Virus record (IMG/VR): IMGVR_UViG_3300031772_000287
Coordinates: 1-23,670 of that record
Reading direction: 5' to 3' (one strand)
Length of the DNA: 23,670 bases
DNA from: a virus
The stretch's first letter is position 1, and each line of letters begins with the position of its first letter. Below the pieces are notes generated by a model. That model did not search any database. It was not told the origin of the DNA and saw only the letters and a list, made by a program, of their open reading frames with translations. Of the stretch, positions 15,168-23,106 are shown piece after piece. The translations under genes were made by a program, and so were the position numbers.

Positions 15168-16267
15168 TGCCTAAAAATATGGATAAAAAAATTGTTAGAC
15201 TTGCAATCGTTAGAAATAATACCGAGGACTCTTGTCCTTTCGGATTGAATATTCCTTATGGATGCAAGAATGCTGGCGATTTAATTACTAAGATGGCTCC
15301 TTTAGATTCATTAGGAGACGAAGCGAGCAAAGAAGAAAAAGACGATATCGCTAAGGCTAATAACCGTTTTTTCATGTGGCATAATCCCGGAGAACGTTGT
15401 TTTTATGCTGGAAAATTATTTGTGGACAAACCTACGGTGGAGTGTAATTGGCACAGTAATGCTCCCGGAATTACTGAAAAAGGAATTCTTGGAGCGCCAT
15501 TTTATTCTAAAGTATATAATAATATTGGGTTAGACGGAGTAAATTCATTTCCATTAGGATATTATGGAGACAATGATATTAGTCGCAATATGTATTATGG
15601 GCTTTATTCATTAATGGGTAGTAAACAAAATATTAATTTAATTAAAACAGCTCTTGCTACAAAAAATAAAAAGCCTGAAGCTCCAAAACATGGCCCATTC
15701 GGAGAATATGCCTGGTCTTCAAAACGAGAAGCTGTTCCAGAAGAAGATGATGTCGAAATAGAAAAACAAATATACGAACAATTACGCAAACATTTTCTTA
15801 CATATAATAGAGAAGGTTTACCAGAAATGACAGCCTTATTTTTATCTATGTTAATGGAACTTGGATGGTATAAAAATATTTTACATAAACCTGCACACAA
15901 AATATTATATCGTGGAATGAAAATAAATTCCAAAAAACAATTAGCCGATATATTAAATTTAGATGAAAAAGAACTGTCTGATAATGGCAGTAAAGATTTT
16001 GAGGAAGGCATTAGCATTCCTCCGACTAATGGATATTCTACCTCTTGGTCATTTAAAAAACATGTCAGTAAAGAGTTTTCTAATAAAGGAAAAAGAGGAT
16101 TTGCCGTTACTTTAATTGCCGAAGTGTCCGAAAATCCAAATAAATTTCTTGCTGGACCAGGCGGATTGTATGACGTTGAAGGAATTTCTAAGTATCATTT
16201 AGAAAAAGAGACTGTGGGTTTGGAGCCAATAAGAATAAAAAAAATAGAATGGGAACGAATAGATTAA
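15167..16267 (+). CDS. Probable ADP-ribosyltransferase (R-S-E class) with N-terminal Cys domain
   Basis: 366 aa from ATG 15167, with AGAGGA just upstream and a TGATG overlap with the nucleotidyltransferase. The C-terminal third has the three marks of R-S-E mono-ADP-ribosyltransferases in order: KILYRGM (R249), YSTSWSFKKHVSKEF (S-T-S at 291-293) and HLEKETVGLEPIRIKKIEW (E346-x-E348, then the closing strand). These enzymes move ADP-ribose from NAD+ to target proteins or nucleic acids; T4 Alt, ModA and ModB are phage examples. An ExE motif often goes with arginine targets. The N-terminal 150 residues are a different domain with C23, C33, C78 and C93 (SCPFGLNIPYGC; CFYAGKLFVDK; VECNW), probably metal-binding. 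The position among virion-type genes raises the chance of injection with the DNA, as for Alt. The motifs were read by eye only. Confidence 0.72.
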   Translation: MPKNMDKKIVRLAIVRNNTEDSCPFGLNIPYGCKNAGDLITKMAPLDSLGDEASKEEKDDIAKANNRFFMWHNPGERCFYAGKLFVDKPTVECNWHSNAPGITEKGILGAPFYSKVYNNIGLDGVNSFPLGYYGDNDISRNMYYGLYSLMGSKQNINLIKTALATKNKKPEAPKHGPFGEYAWSSKREAVPEEDDVEIEKQIYEQLRKHFLTYNREGLPEMTALFLSMLMELGWYKNILHKPAHKILYRGMKINSKKQLADILNLDEKELSDNGSKDFEEGISIPPTNGYSTSWSFKKHVSKEFSNKGKRGFAVTLIAEVSENPNKFLAGPGGLYDVEGISKYHLEKETVGLEPIRIKKIEWERID

Positions 16268-16379
16268 TTTACGCAACAGAGTTTTTAAAGCCAATAAAGT
16301 GATATTCTAATGCTATGCTAATAATGAGTCATTAAAAGTAGTGGCATTTTATGATATTTAGCATGTTGAAAGGACGCAA
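16268..16379 (+). other. 112-bp intergenic region with a loose inverted repeat
   Basis: It holds no gene. ATGCTAA (16315-16321) and TTAGCAT (16358-16364) form a 7-bp inverted repeat with a 36-base loop, which may be chance. GATATTCTA at 16301-16309 and GATATTTA at 16353-16360 are -10-like. AAAGGA at 16369-16374 is the ribosome-binding site for the next gene. A promoter here is plausible because the gap is one of the longest in the late region. Confidence 0.35.
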
Positions 16380-17324
16380 ATGAGCCTAGCCAAACTAGCA
16401 CAACAGATTTCTGATCCAGATTACTTCGTTATTGGAGATCCATCAACCGGTCATAAACCAGCTGAAATAAACAATGCTGATGAAGTTTTATACGTTGATG
16501 ATGATGAAGATGATAATGAAGATAATGATGGTAAAAAAGCAGAGCCCGTAGGTAACGGACAAGTAATAATGCAGGTTGGTGATGAAGAGCCAATGAGGCT
16601 TAATTTCGTTTTACCGAATGTTCCAGGGGCGGATAACCAGGACGAAATTGAGGATCCAGCTGAAATAGTAGTAGAAGAAGAGCCGGAATCAATCTCTGTT
16701 GAAGAACCGGATGTTTGGGATTGGCAGAAACGTGGCGGTATTTCTAAGTTCCCAACGTGGCTTCATCATATGTTTCAAAATTCTCCTCCTCATACTGGTC
16801 ATGACACAGTAGGTCTTGAGCGCATTATTGCATACCTTGGCGCTTTAGACAGAGAGATTTCAAAAGCAGTACGTTCTGATTTAAAGAGCGAGCTTGATAT
16901 GAGCCAAATTGAAACGGCTCGTAATGAAATTCAAAAAGGCTGTGATCGTTGCACTGATCGTTTAGAAAAGATTATTTCTAATAAGCGTCCAAAGAAAAAG
17001 AAGGCTCAAGCCGATGGAGAACTTGTTAAAGAAGGTCAGAAAATATCTGGTATCAAAGGCATAATGGTAACTGTCCCGCTTTTAATTTCCAGAATTGCCA
17101 GAGTTTGTATAAATGGCATGGTATCTGGAGGTCACGATATTGAGGATTTATTTAAAAGACAAGCTGAATTATATAAATTAACCATGAGAGAAAAAGCGGA
17201 GCTATTACAATTGTTAGAAGATTGTGGATATACTATGCGAAGAGATCGAGGCATACATCCTGATGAAGATATAGATATAAGAAGAAGTGATAATTTTGAT
17301 TGGGCCGCAAACTATCATGCATAA
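16380..17324 (+). CDS. Hypothetical protein with acidic N-terminus, 314 aa
   Basis: Good ribosome-binding site (AAAGGA, five bases before the ATG). Residues 40-50 are almost all Asp/Glu/Asn, and acidity continues to about 110. A folded domain begins near VWDWQKRGGISKFPTWLHH (112-130) and runs through a helical region with C188-x2-C191. A basic patch (NKRPKKKKAQ, 201-210) and a C-terminal helical domain with RQAELYKLTMREKAELLQLL follow. It is not recognised. It sits after the ART gene and two genes before the large terminase, so a head, connector or packaging accessory role is possible by position only. Confidence 0.82.
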   Translation: MSLAKLAQQISDPDYFVIGDPSTGHKPAEINNADEVLYVDDDEDDNEDNDGKKAEPVGNGQVIMQVGDEEPMRLNFVLPNVPGADNQDEIEDPAEIVVEEEPESISVEEPDVWDWQKRGGISKFPTWLHHMFQNSPPHTGHDTVGLERIIAYLGALDREISKAVRSDLKSELDMSQIETARNEIQKGCDRCTDRLEKIISNKRPKKKKAQADGELVKEGQKISGIKGIMVTVPLLISRIARVCINGMVSGGHDIEDLFKRQAELYKLTMREKAELLQLLEDCGYTMRRDRGIHPDEDIDIRRSDNFDWAANYHA

Positions 17325-17330
17325 TAAGTC

Positions 17331-17342
17331 TGATATAAAATA
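17331..17342 (+). promoter_or_regulatory. Late-promoter-like AT motif
   Basis: TGATATAAAATA lies in the 41-bp gap, 23 bases before the ATG at 17366. It resembles the T4 late core TATAAATA with one extra base. No -35 box is convincing, as would be expected of a late-type promoter, but the composition makes chance likely. Confidence 0.25.
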
Positions 17343-17365
17343 TAGCAATATTAGGTCATAATTAT

Positions 17366-18034
17366 ATGAGCAGAGGCGGAAATAAAATAAACAGAGCTGA
17401 CGGAGATTACGAAAGATCTTCATCTATGCCCAAATGGCTATCTAACTTTGCTGAATCACTAGAAAATAAACAAAAGTCAGCAGTTCAAGTTGCTCGTGAG
17501 CGTGATCATGAAGGCCATCAATATTCTATTTTGAATCAAATTTCAAATATGGTATCAGATAAGCCTCGACATGCTACTGTTGATAGTATTGTTAAAGAAA
17601 TGCGTGAGCGTACAGGGCTTGATGATTATTTAAAACGCATCTCGGCTAAAGTTGACATAAAAAAAAACTTAAAAGTTGAGGCAAATAAAACCGAATCAGA
17701 TTTGCCAAAGTCTTTATCTAAATACAAAAGTTGTTCTGATGATATTATAAATTACATCAGAAACACTATTGATAATACACATGGAATGGGAGTGACTATT
17801 CCACAATTGCAACATGATATTTTGTATACTTTTGGCAAGCGTCATGGTATTGAAACTCAAGATATTTTGAATGATGATGTAGCAAAGTATATTAATAATT
17901 GTATTGTGGCAGCGCAAGCGCATATTGTCCCAGAGGCACACAACCCTCATATTGGGGCGGGTGTCGGACGAACAGAAAAAGAAAATGATGAAGATAAGGA
18001 TGCTTTTGCTATTCTAATGCCGGCGACAGGGTAA
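17366..18034 (+). CDS. Hypothetical protein, 222 aa
   Basis: Start at ATG 17366 with a weak AGG about ten bases upstream. The N-terminus is basic and Ser-rich (SRGGNKINRADGDYERSSS), then PKWLSNFAESLENK and a mostly helical body. A second domain (about 125-190) reads IINYIRNTIDNTHGMGVTIP and YINNCIVAAQAHI, followed by a charged tail EKENDEDKDAFAI. No motif is recognised. It ends 12 bases before the large terminase and is presumably on the same transcript. A small-terminase or packaging-accessory role would fit the position, but no small-terminase signature is seen. Confidence 0.8.
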   Translation: MSRGGNKINRADGDYERSSSMPKWLSNFAESLENKQKSAVQVARERDHEGHQYSILNQISNMVSDKPRHATVDSIVKEMRERTGLDDYLKRISAKVDIKKNLKVEANKTESDLPKSLSKYKSCSDDIINYIRNTIDNTHGMGVTIPQLQHDILYTFGKRHGIETQDILNDDVAKYINNCIVAAQAHIVPEAHNPHIGAGVGRTEKENDEDKDAFAILMPATG

Positions 18035-18046
18035 TAAAAGGTATGA

Positions 18047-19900
18047 ATGCCGGCAGTAAACCCAGCGAATAAAGACGTATTTAATCAATTTAAAGACAGC
18101 GTTCTTAACATTGACCCCGTAACTTTCTGCGAGAAGTATTTAACATTAGAAAGCCAGCCTTTCCGTTTAAGCGAAGGATACAAACCGTTCGCTGATATTT
18201 ACAGATATATTGGGCTTCGTGCAATTCAAGAGGGCGCAAAGCCAGTAATTTTGGTGAAAGGTCGTCAGGTTGGAGCAACAACCATGGCTACTGCGCTAGA
18301 AATGTATTTTATGGCGTCTGGCATTTTTGGCTGCAATGGCCGTCCTCCAATGAGGATCATTCATTGTTTCCCAAATTTAATTCACGTTTTCAGTTATGCA
18401 AAAATTAAATTGAACAATGCAATAATGGCATCTCTTTTGGTAGACGATCCATTTAAACCAGGTCGCAAGCGTTCATATATTAATCTTAAAATTGACAGTT
18501 CGTCTCCTAGCAATGACAGCTTGCAATTTAAACAATTTGTTGGCGGAAATTTCTTGCGTATTGAGTCTACCGGATTAGAAGCGGATCGTCTACGTGGTGG
18601 TACTGTAGATTGTTTATTCTATGACGAAGTTCAAGATATTCCAATTGCTGCTATTTCCAATGCTAACAAACTATTATCTCAGGCTCGTTATGGAACGGAG
18701 ACTGAAGGCGTACAAGTATATTTCGGCACGCCAAAACAAAGAGGTACTGATTATTGGAAAATGTGGAATGATTCTTCACAACAATATTTTCAATTAGGTT
18801 GCGAAAAATGTAAAAAACATTTTCCATTATATACTCCATCTTCTAATGATTGGGAGAAAGTTTGGCTATATGGGTTTATTGTAAAATGTGTTCATTGTGG
18901 TCATGAACAAGACAAACGTTCAGCAGCAGAAAGAGGTAAATGGGCAGCGCTTAACGGTAATGAAAATTGTGGATTTGTTGGTTATCATATTAATCAACTA
19001 TACATGCCAAATTTCACGAAAGAAAAGATACTATCGAAAAAACCAGAGAATAGCCCTATTGCCACAGAAAGATCTTATCAAAATGAAGTATTGGGTGAGT
19101 TTTATACTGGTGATGCCGCTCCTATTACGCCAGAAGAATTGCATGAAAAGTGTGCAGATATAGGGCGCAAAATGAGAGCGAGCATTTCTGTATCAGATAA
19201 AAAGAAAGTTTATGCAGGATTCGACTGGGGAAAGAAACAAGATGTTGAAGGTCAAGAAAAGATGGGCCAGTCTTATAGCTCAGCCGTTGTTATTACAGCG
19301 GAAGGCCCTCATTTGCTTTCTGTTCAATTTGCGACTCTATTAAGACGCAATGATTTTGAATATAAAAAGCAGTTAGTAGAACAAATGTTTCGTCAATATA
19401 GTGTTGGATTGGCGGTAGGCGATATTGGTTATGCTAATGATTTAACAGAAGTGTTACAGAAGGAATATGGTAATAGATTTTTGGCAAGCGAGGCAAAAGG
19501 AAATATGAAGAATCACGTAAAATTTGTTACTGATGAATTTCCAAATACAATTCGTTTTGATAGAGATTATTATATTGCAGATTTGTTTGATATGTTAAAA
19601 AAAGGCAATATTAGATTTCCGTATGGAGATTATGAAAAAATTTCATGGTTAATTGCGCATTGTTGCAGTATGGATATTAAAACAACGTCTGACAGATTTG
19701 GTGAGCCTATGTCTCATTATGTTAAAGGAGCAACGCCGAATGATGGATTTATGGCTTTATTGAATGCTTATTTAGCTTATAAATTTGACATAACTGGTGG
19801 TTTTAGCCAAAGCACATTAATAAATCCTAATAATGTTCGGGACGATCCAAATGCTCGCCGTGCAATTCCAGCTGTTACTGGTTATATTCCTAGAATGTAA
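18047..19900 (+). CDS. Terminase large subunit (packaging ATPase/nuclease) with zinc-binding insertion
   Basis: 617 aa; ATG 18047 follows AAAAGG. ATPase domain: Walker A-type KGRQVGATT (71-79) and Walker B DCLFYDE (188-194), then the coupling-motif-like FGTPKQRG (226-233). A four-cysteine insertion (C252-x2-C255, C281-x2-C284) with a GF-GYH-NQLYMP segment after it resembles the lambda GpA-type layout. C-terminal RNase H-fold nuclease: YAGFDWGKK (D393), AVGDIGYANDL (D459) and ATPNDGFMALLNAYLAY (D566). It pumps DNA into the prohead through the portal and cuts the concatemer. The portal gene follows 38 bases on. No intein or intron interrupts it. Confidence 0.93.
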   Translation: MPAVNPANKDVFNQFKDSVLNIDPVTFCEKYLTLESQPFRLSEGYKPFADIYRYIGLRAIQEGAKPVILVKGRQVGATTMATALEMYFMASGIFGCNGRPPMRIIHCFPNLIHVFSYAKIKLNNAIMASLLVDDPFKPGRKRSYINLKIDSSSPSNDSLQFKQFVGGNFLRIESTGLEADRLRGGTVDCLFYDEVQDIPIAAISNANKLLSQARYGTETEGVQVYFGTPKQRGTDYWKMWNDSSQQYFQLGCEKCKKHFPLYTPSSNDWEKVWLYGFIVKCVHCGHEQDKRSAAERGKWAALNGNENCGFVGYHINQLYMPNFTKEKILSKKPENSPIATERSYQNEVLGEFYTGDAAPITPEELHEKCADIGRKMRASISVSDKKKVYAGFDWGKKQDVEGQEKMGQSYSSAVVITAEGPHLLSVQFATLLRRNDFEYKKQLVEQMFRQYSVGLAVGDIGYANDLTEVLQKEYGNRFLASEAKGNMKNHVKFVTDEFPNTIRFDRDYYIADLFDMLKKGNIRFPYGDYEKISWLIAHCCSMDIKTTSDRFGEPMSHYVKGATPNDGFMALLNAYLAYKFDITGGFSQSTLINPNNVRDDPNARRAIPAVTGYIPRM

Positions 19901-19907
19901 CTAATTA

Positions 19908-19918
19908 TATAATATAAT
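19908..19918 (+). promoter_or_regulatory. TATAAT-type motif before the portal gene
   Basis: Two overlapping TATAAT hexamers (19908-19913 and 19913-19918) lie in the 38-bp gap before the portal ATG. No matching -35 element is found 16-18 bases upstream. This could be a late-type -10 or simply A+T-rich spacer. TTGGAG at 19926-19931 is the ribosome-binding site. Confidence 0.22.
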
Positions 19919-19938
19919 TTAGTATTTGGAGTCAATAA

Positions 19939-22900
19939 ATGTCAAATTCTGATAAATTCATGCTTTCAAGAGAGGCGCCGCCTGTAATATCCCCGCAGAT
20001 GGTAAAATCTGTGAGTCAACATAGGCGATCATTATTGGAAAATGAAGTAACTGCCGGAAAATTTAGAGAAACTGCTTCTTCTCCATTTCATAATGCAGAT
20101 AATGGAACGGGGCCAACACCGGCTGGGTTCGCTACAGCAAGTTCAAGTCCAAGATTTAATAAACTTGGACAAGAGGCAGCTACATTTGGTGGTGGAGGCG
20201 GCGCGGCAGGAAGCTCAGGCACCGGATATAGAGGGTCAGGCGGGACAGTTCGGCAGGCTCCGGAAGTATATAGTCCATTATGGCTAAATTCAAATATGAA
20301 TTTGCCGCGTGATAGAGCTACCATTAATGCTTGGTCACGTTCGTTCTTTGCATTAAATCCAATGGTTCAAAATGCAATTAGCTTACATTCTACATATCCA
20401 ATTTCTAAACTTAATATAAAATGTAAAAACGAAAAAGCTAGAAAGTTTTTTGAAAACATGATTGAAGAAATTGAGTTAATGAACATTTGTGTTCAAATTG
20501 CTCAAGAATATTGGACATTAGGAGAGGCTTTTGTTTACGCAGAATTAGATGAGCGTTCTGCAAAATGGAGTCGCATATTAATACAAAATCCTGATTACAT
20601 GACTGTTAAGCGTTCTGTTATTGCTAATGAGCCTATTATTAGCTTGAGGCCAGACGAGAATCTTCGTAGAATTGTAACATCAAATAGACCCTCTGATATT
20701 CAACAGCGTCAGCAATTAGATCGTAAAATAATTGAGCACGTTCGTAGAGGCGAAAATATTCCTCTTAGCAATTTTTATGTCTCTCATTTGGCAAGAAGAA
20801 TTAGTCCTTATGAAATTCGTGGCACGGGTCTTATTGTAAGCTGTTTTAGACAGCTTATGTTATTTGATCAACTTAGAGAAAGCAAATTCGCACAAGCGGC
20901 AAATATGATAAACCCACTTACTTTAATTAAGGTTGGTGGCCCAGATTATAAGCCAAGCCCAGAAGATTTAGATAAATGGCGCGAACTGTTCGAATGTCAT
21001 GATGAGGAAACGGAAGTTTTAACAGACAAAGGTTTTAAGAAATTTGATGAAGTAATTGAATATGCTGAAGCAATGGATGGAACATACGGTCAATCATATA
21101 TTACATATTCAAAGCCAGTTAACGGAATTAAAATAGCATGTTTTAATGCAGATTCTGAACAATTAGAATATCATGAACCATCAGCGGCGCATGTATATAA
21201 TTACGATGGAGATATGTATCATTTTGAGAATGAAAAGATTGATATTAAAGTAACCCCAAATCACGGAATGTGGGTATCTAAAAAAGAATATGAATATAAT
21301 GGCCATATATCTTTAAGAAAAACATATTGGGGAGATTGGAAAAAAATTAAAGCCGAAGATATTAATTTAACAGATTATAGCAGGTTTAGATCTAAAATTA
21401 ATTGGATTGGAAATGATAATATTAAATCAATTAATGTTTGTGGTAATGAAGTTCCGGCAGAATTATATTTGGAATTTTTGGGTTATTTAATTAGTGAAGG
21501 ATGTTTATATACAAATAATAAATATAAATATACAGTTGGTATTTGTCAAGCAAAAGAAGATAATGTTATTATTATGAAAAATTGTGTGGCAAAATTTTCT
21601 ACAAATATAAACAAATCTTATTCAGAACAAATACAAAGACGTAAAAATCATAAAGATTGTTGGTCAATAATATTTTCTGGAAAAAAATTATATAATCATT
21701 TTAAAGAATGTATTGGCGATATTAATGGAAATGTTAAAGCAGAATATAAACAAGTTCCACGATGGATAATGGATTTGAGCCCAAGATTGTTGACTATATT
21801 TTTAGATGCTTTAGTAAGAGGTGACGGATCTGTTTATGATAATCCTAAAAAAGAATCAAACAGATTTGCATATTATACAACATCAAAACAATTAGCAGAA
21901 GATGTTTATGAAATAGTATATAAATGTGGTTATGTTCCAACAATGTTTGTACGTGATGATGATAAATATATTGATGGAAGAAGATTGCCGCTTTATACTT
22001 TATTATGGTCAAGTTCTGGTAATGGAGAATTTCCATTGGTATATAAAACATCAAGAAACAGTATAACAAAAGAAAAACACGAGTTATTGAAAAAAGAAAA
22101 ATATAATGGCAAAGTTTGGTGTTTTACTGTTCCTACTGGATTGTTTGTAACTAGAAGAAATGGGAAAATAACAATTCAACAAAATTCGGCTCAATATGAC
22201 AAAGACTTTAAAGTCTTCACTCATGAGGCCGTAACAGTTGAGCGTGTAGGGCATGGTCAAGGAATATATGATATTTCCGGAGATATTACTCAGCTTATAA
22301 AGGAAATGTATATAGGTCTTGTAGTACCTCAAGTATTAATGGATGGTGGGGCTGACACTTCTTATGCAAACGGCAGCGTGGCACTTGATGTTTTACGTCA
22401 GCGGTATATGCAATTTAGGAACATGTTATCAAGTTGGTTACGCAGAAAAATATTTGCTCCAATTTCAAAAGCTAATGATTTTTATGAATATGTAGATGGC
22501 GAAAAGGTTTTGATTGTACCCGAAGTAGAATGGAATCACATGTCATTATTTGATATGGGCGATTACATTGGTAACCTCACTCAATTAGTATCTGCTCAAC
22601 CGGCCAAGGTTTCTTTGCAAACGTTATACAAATCTTTAGGCCTTGAATATGACGATGAGGTCAGAAAGATTCGTAAAGAAAATATTAAGAATATGATTCA
22701 AATGAAAGAAATGGAGGCTTTGTCAAGAATGCCTCTTAATGATCTTCGTGCTCTTGGCGATGAAGATGAGATTCAAGAAGTTACCGAAACTCCATTGCCT
22801 GGCGAATCAGCATATGACGCAGCCGGAGGCATGGGAGGAGGCATGGGAGGAGGCATGGGAGGCATGGGAGGAGGTATGGGCGGAGGCATGGGCGGAGGTT

Positions 22901-22989
22901 TGGGCTTAGGCGGCCCACCAGGAGGAGGTCCGCCACCACCTATGCCAATGCCAGGAGGTATGGGAGGACCACCTGGCGGCTTAAAATAA
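19939..22989 (+). CDS. Portal protein precursor, interrupted by an intein
   Basis: 1016 aa as translated; removing the 397-residue intein (353-749) leaves a 619-aa portal. The N-extein has a Gly/Ser/Ala-rich lead (about 55-110), then a portal-type core: RATINAWSRSFFALNPMVQN, SLHSTYPISKLNIKC and LGEAFVYAELDE. The C-extein continues with VPQVLMDGGADTSYANGS, a helical region SVALDVLRQRYMQF, and the crown-side segment WNHMSLFDMGDY. The tail is a Met-Gly repeat and a Pro/Gly end. The portal forms the ring through which the terminase packs DNA and to which the tail attaches. Splicing must occur to join ELFE to SAQYDKDF. Confidence 0.9.
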   Translation: MSNSDKFMLSREAPPVISPQMVKSVSQHRRSLLENEVTAGKFRETASSPFHNADNGTGPTPAGFATASSSPRFNKLGQEAATFGGGGGAAGSSGTGYRGSGGTVRQAPEVYSPLWLNSNMNLPRDRATINAWSRSFFALNPMVQNAISLHSTYPISKLNIKCKNEKARKFFENMIEEIELMNICVQIAQEYWTLGEAFVYAELDERSAKWSRILIQNPDYMTVKRSVIANEPIISLRPDENLRRIVTSNRPSDIQQRQQLDRKIIEHVRRGENIPLSNFYVSHLARRISPYEIRGTGLIVSCFRQLMLFDQLRESKFAQAANMINPLTLIKVGGPDYKPSPEDLDKWRELFECHDEETEVLTDKGFKKFDEVIEYAEAMDGTYGQSYITYSKPVNGIKIACFNADSEQLEYHEPSAAHVYNYDGDMYHFENEKIDIKVTPNHGMWVSKKEYEYNGHISLRKTYWGDWKKIKAEDINLTDYSRFRSKINWIGNDNIKSINVCGNEVPAELYLEFLGYLISEGCLYTNNKYKYTVGICQAKEDNVIIMKNCVAKFSTNINKSYSEQIQRRKNHKDCWSIIFSGKKLYNHFKECIGDINGNVKAEYKQVPRWIMDLSPRLLTIFLDALVRGDGSVYDNPKKESNRFAYYTTSKQLAEDVYEIVYKCGYVPTMFVRDDDKYIDGRRLPLYTLLWSSSGNGEFPLVYKTSRNSITKEKHELLKKEKYNGKVWCFTVPTGLFVTRRNGKITIQQNSAQYDKDFKVFTHEAVTVERVGHGQGIYDISGDITQLIKEMYIGLVVPQVLMDGGADTSYANGSVALDVLRQRYMQFRNMLSSWLRRKIFAPISKANDFYEYVDGEKVLIVPEVEWNHMSLFDMGDYIGNLTQLVSAQPAKVSLQTLYKSLGLEYDDEVRKIRKENIKNMIQMKEMEALSRMPLNDLRALGDEDEIQEVTETPLPGESAYDAAGGMGGGMGGGMGGMGGGMGGGMGGGLGLGGPPGGGPPPPMPMPGGMGGPPGGLK
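20995..22185 (+). mobile_element. Intein with LAGLIDADG homing endonuclease in the portal gene
   Basis: 397 codons in frame, residues 353-749 of the precursor. Intein residue 1 is Cys (CHDEETEVLTDKGFKKFDEV, block A). Block B is KVTPNHGMWV with H90. Two LAGLIDADG-type helices are EFLGYLISEG (160-169) and IFLDALVRGDG (268-278), as in dodecapeptide homing endonucleases. Block F is VWCFTVPTGLFVTRRNGK. The C-terminus is Gln396-Asn397, followed by Ser as +1 residue, instead of the usual His-Asn. The DNA is more A+T-rich than the exteins (12 of 60 G+C in 21481-21540 against 20 of 60 in 20761-20820), which suggests separate acquisition. Confidence 0.93.
22825..22911 (+). repeat. 12-bp tandem repeat coding for a Met-Gly tail
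   Basis: GGAGGCATGGGA repeats exactly at 22825, 22837 and 22849, then continues in shortened and diverged copies to about 22911. It encodes the GGMGGGMGG-type stretch near the portal C-terminus. Such repeats arise by slippage and can vary in number between related phages. Confidence 0.85.
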
Positions 22990-23004
22990 TCAAATAATAA
23001 TTTC

Positions 23005-23054
23005 GCATTGATAAAGATAATCAAAGTATAATCTTGCATTCATGAAGATAATCA
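23005..23054 (+). repeat. Direct repeat, 19 bp, 31-bp period, upstream of the last gene
   Basis: GCATTGATAAAGATAATCA (23005-23023) and GCATTCATGAAGATAATCA (23036-23054) match at 17 of 19 positions, with starts 31 bases apart, close to three helical turns. They lie in the 117-bp gap between the portal gene and the next gene and flank a TATAAT (23027-23032), so they could be paired protein-binding sites. Confidence 0.7.
23027..23032 (+). promoter_or_regulatory. Candidate -10 element between the direct repeats
   Basis: A perfect TATAAT lies 75 bases before the ATG at 23107. No good -35 box is present at normal spacing (TTGATA at 23008-23013 is only 13 bases away), so it is either a -10-only late-type promoter or chance. 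Confidence 0.28.
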
Positions 23055-23106
23055 CTTGATATTACAAAGCTCTATTATTATTTACGCCTTTTAGTAGGAG
23101 AACTTC

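Noticed and set aside
15604-16017. 137-codon minus-strand ORF within the ART gene
   Set aside because: The + strand frame carries clear ART motifs across the same bases; the reverse frame shows none.
16315-16364. 7-bp inverted repeat ATGCTAA/TTAGCAT as an operator
   Set aside because: Arms are short, the loop is 36 bases and the region is A+T-rich, so chance is enough to explain it.
18043-18072. ATG at 18043 as an alternative gene start
   Set aside because: Its frame stops after nine codons; ATG 18047 opens the terminase frame.
18888-19163. Out-of-frame + strand ORF inside the terminase gene
   Set aside because: The terminase frame is continuous with conserved motifs on both sides; this one is a chance open frame.
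22773-23039. Minus-strand proline-rich ORF
   Set aside because: It is the mirror of the Gly/Met repeat in the portal gene; its composition comes from the opposite strand and it has no start signals.
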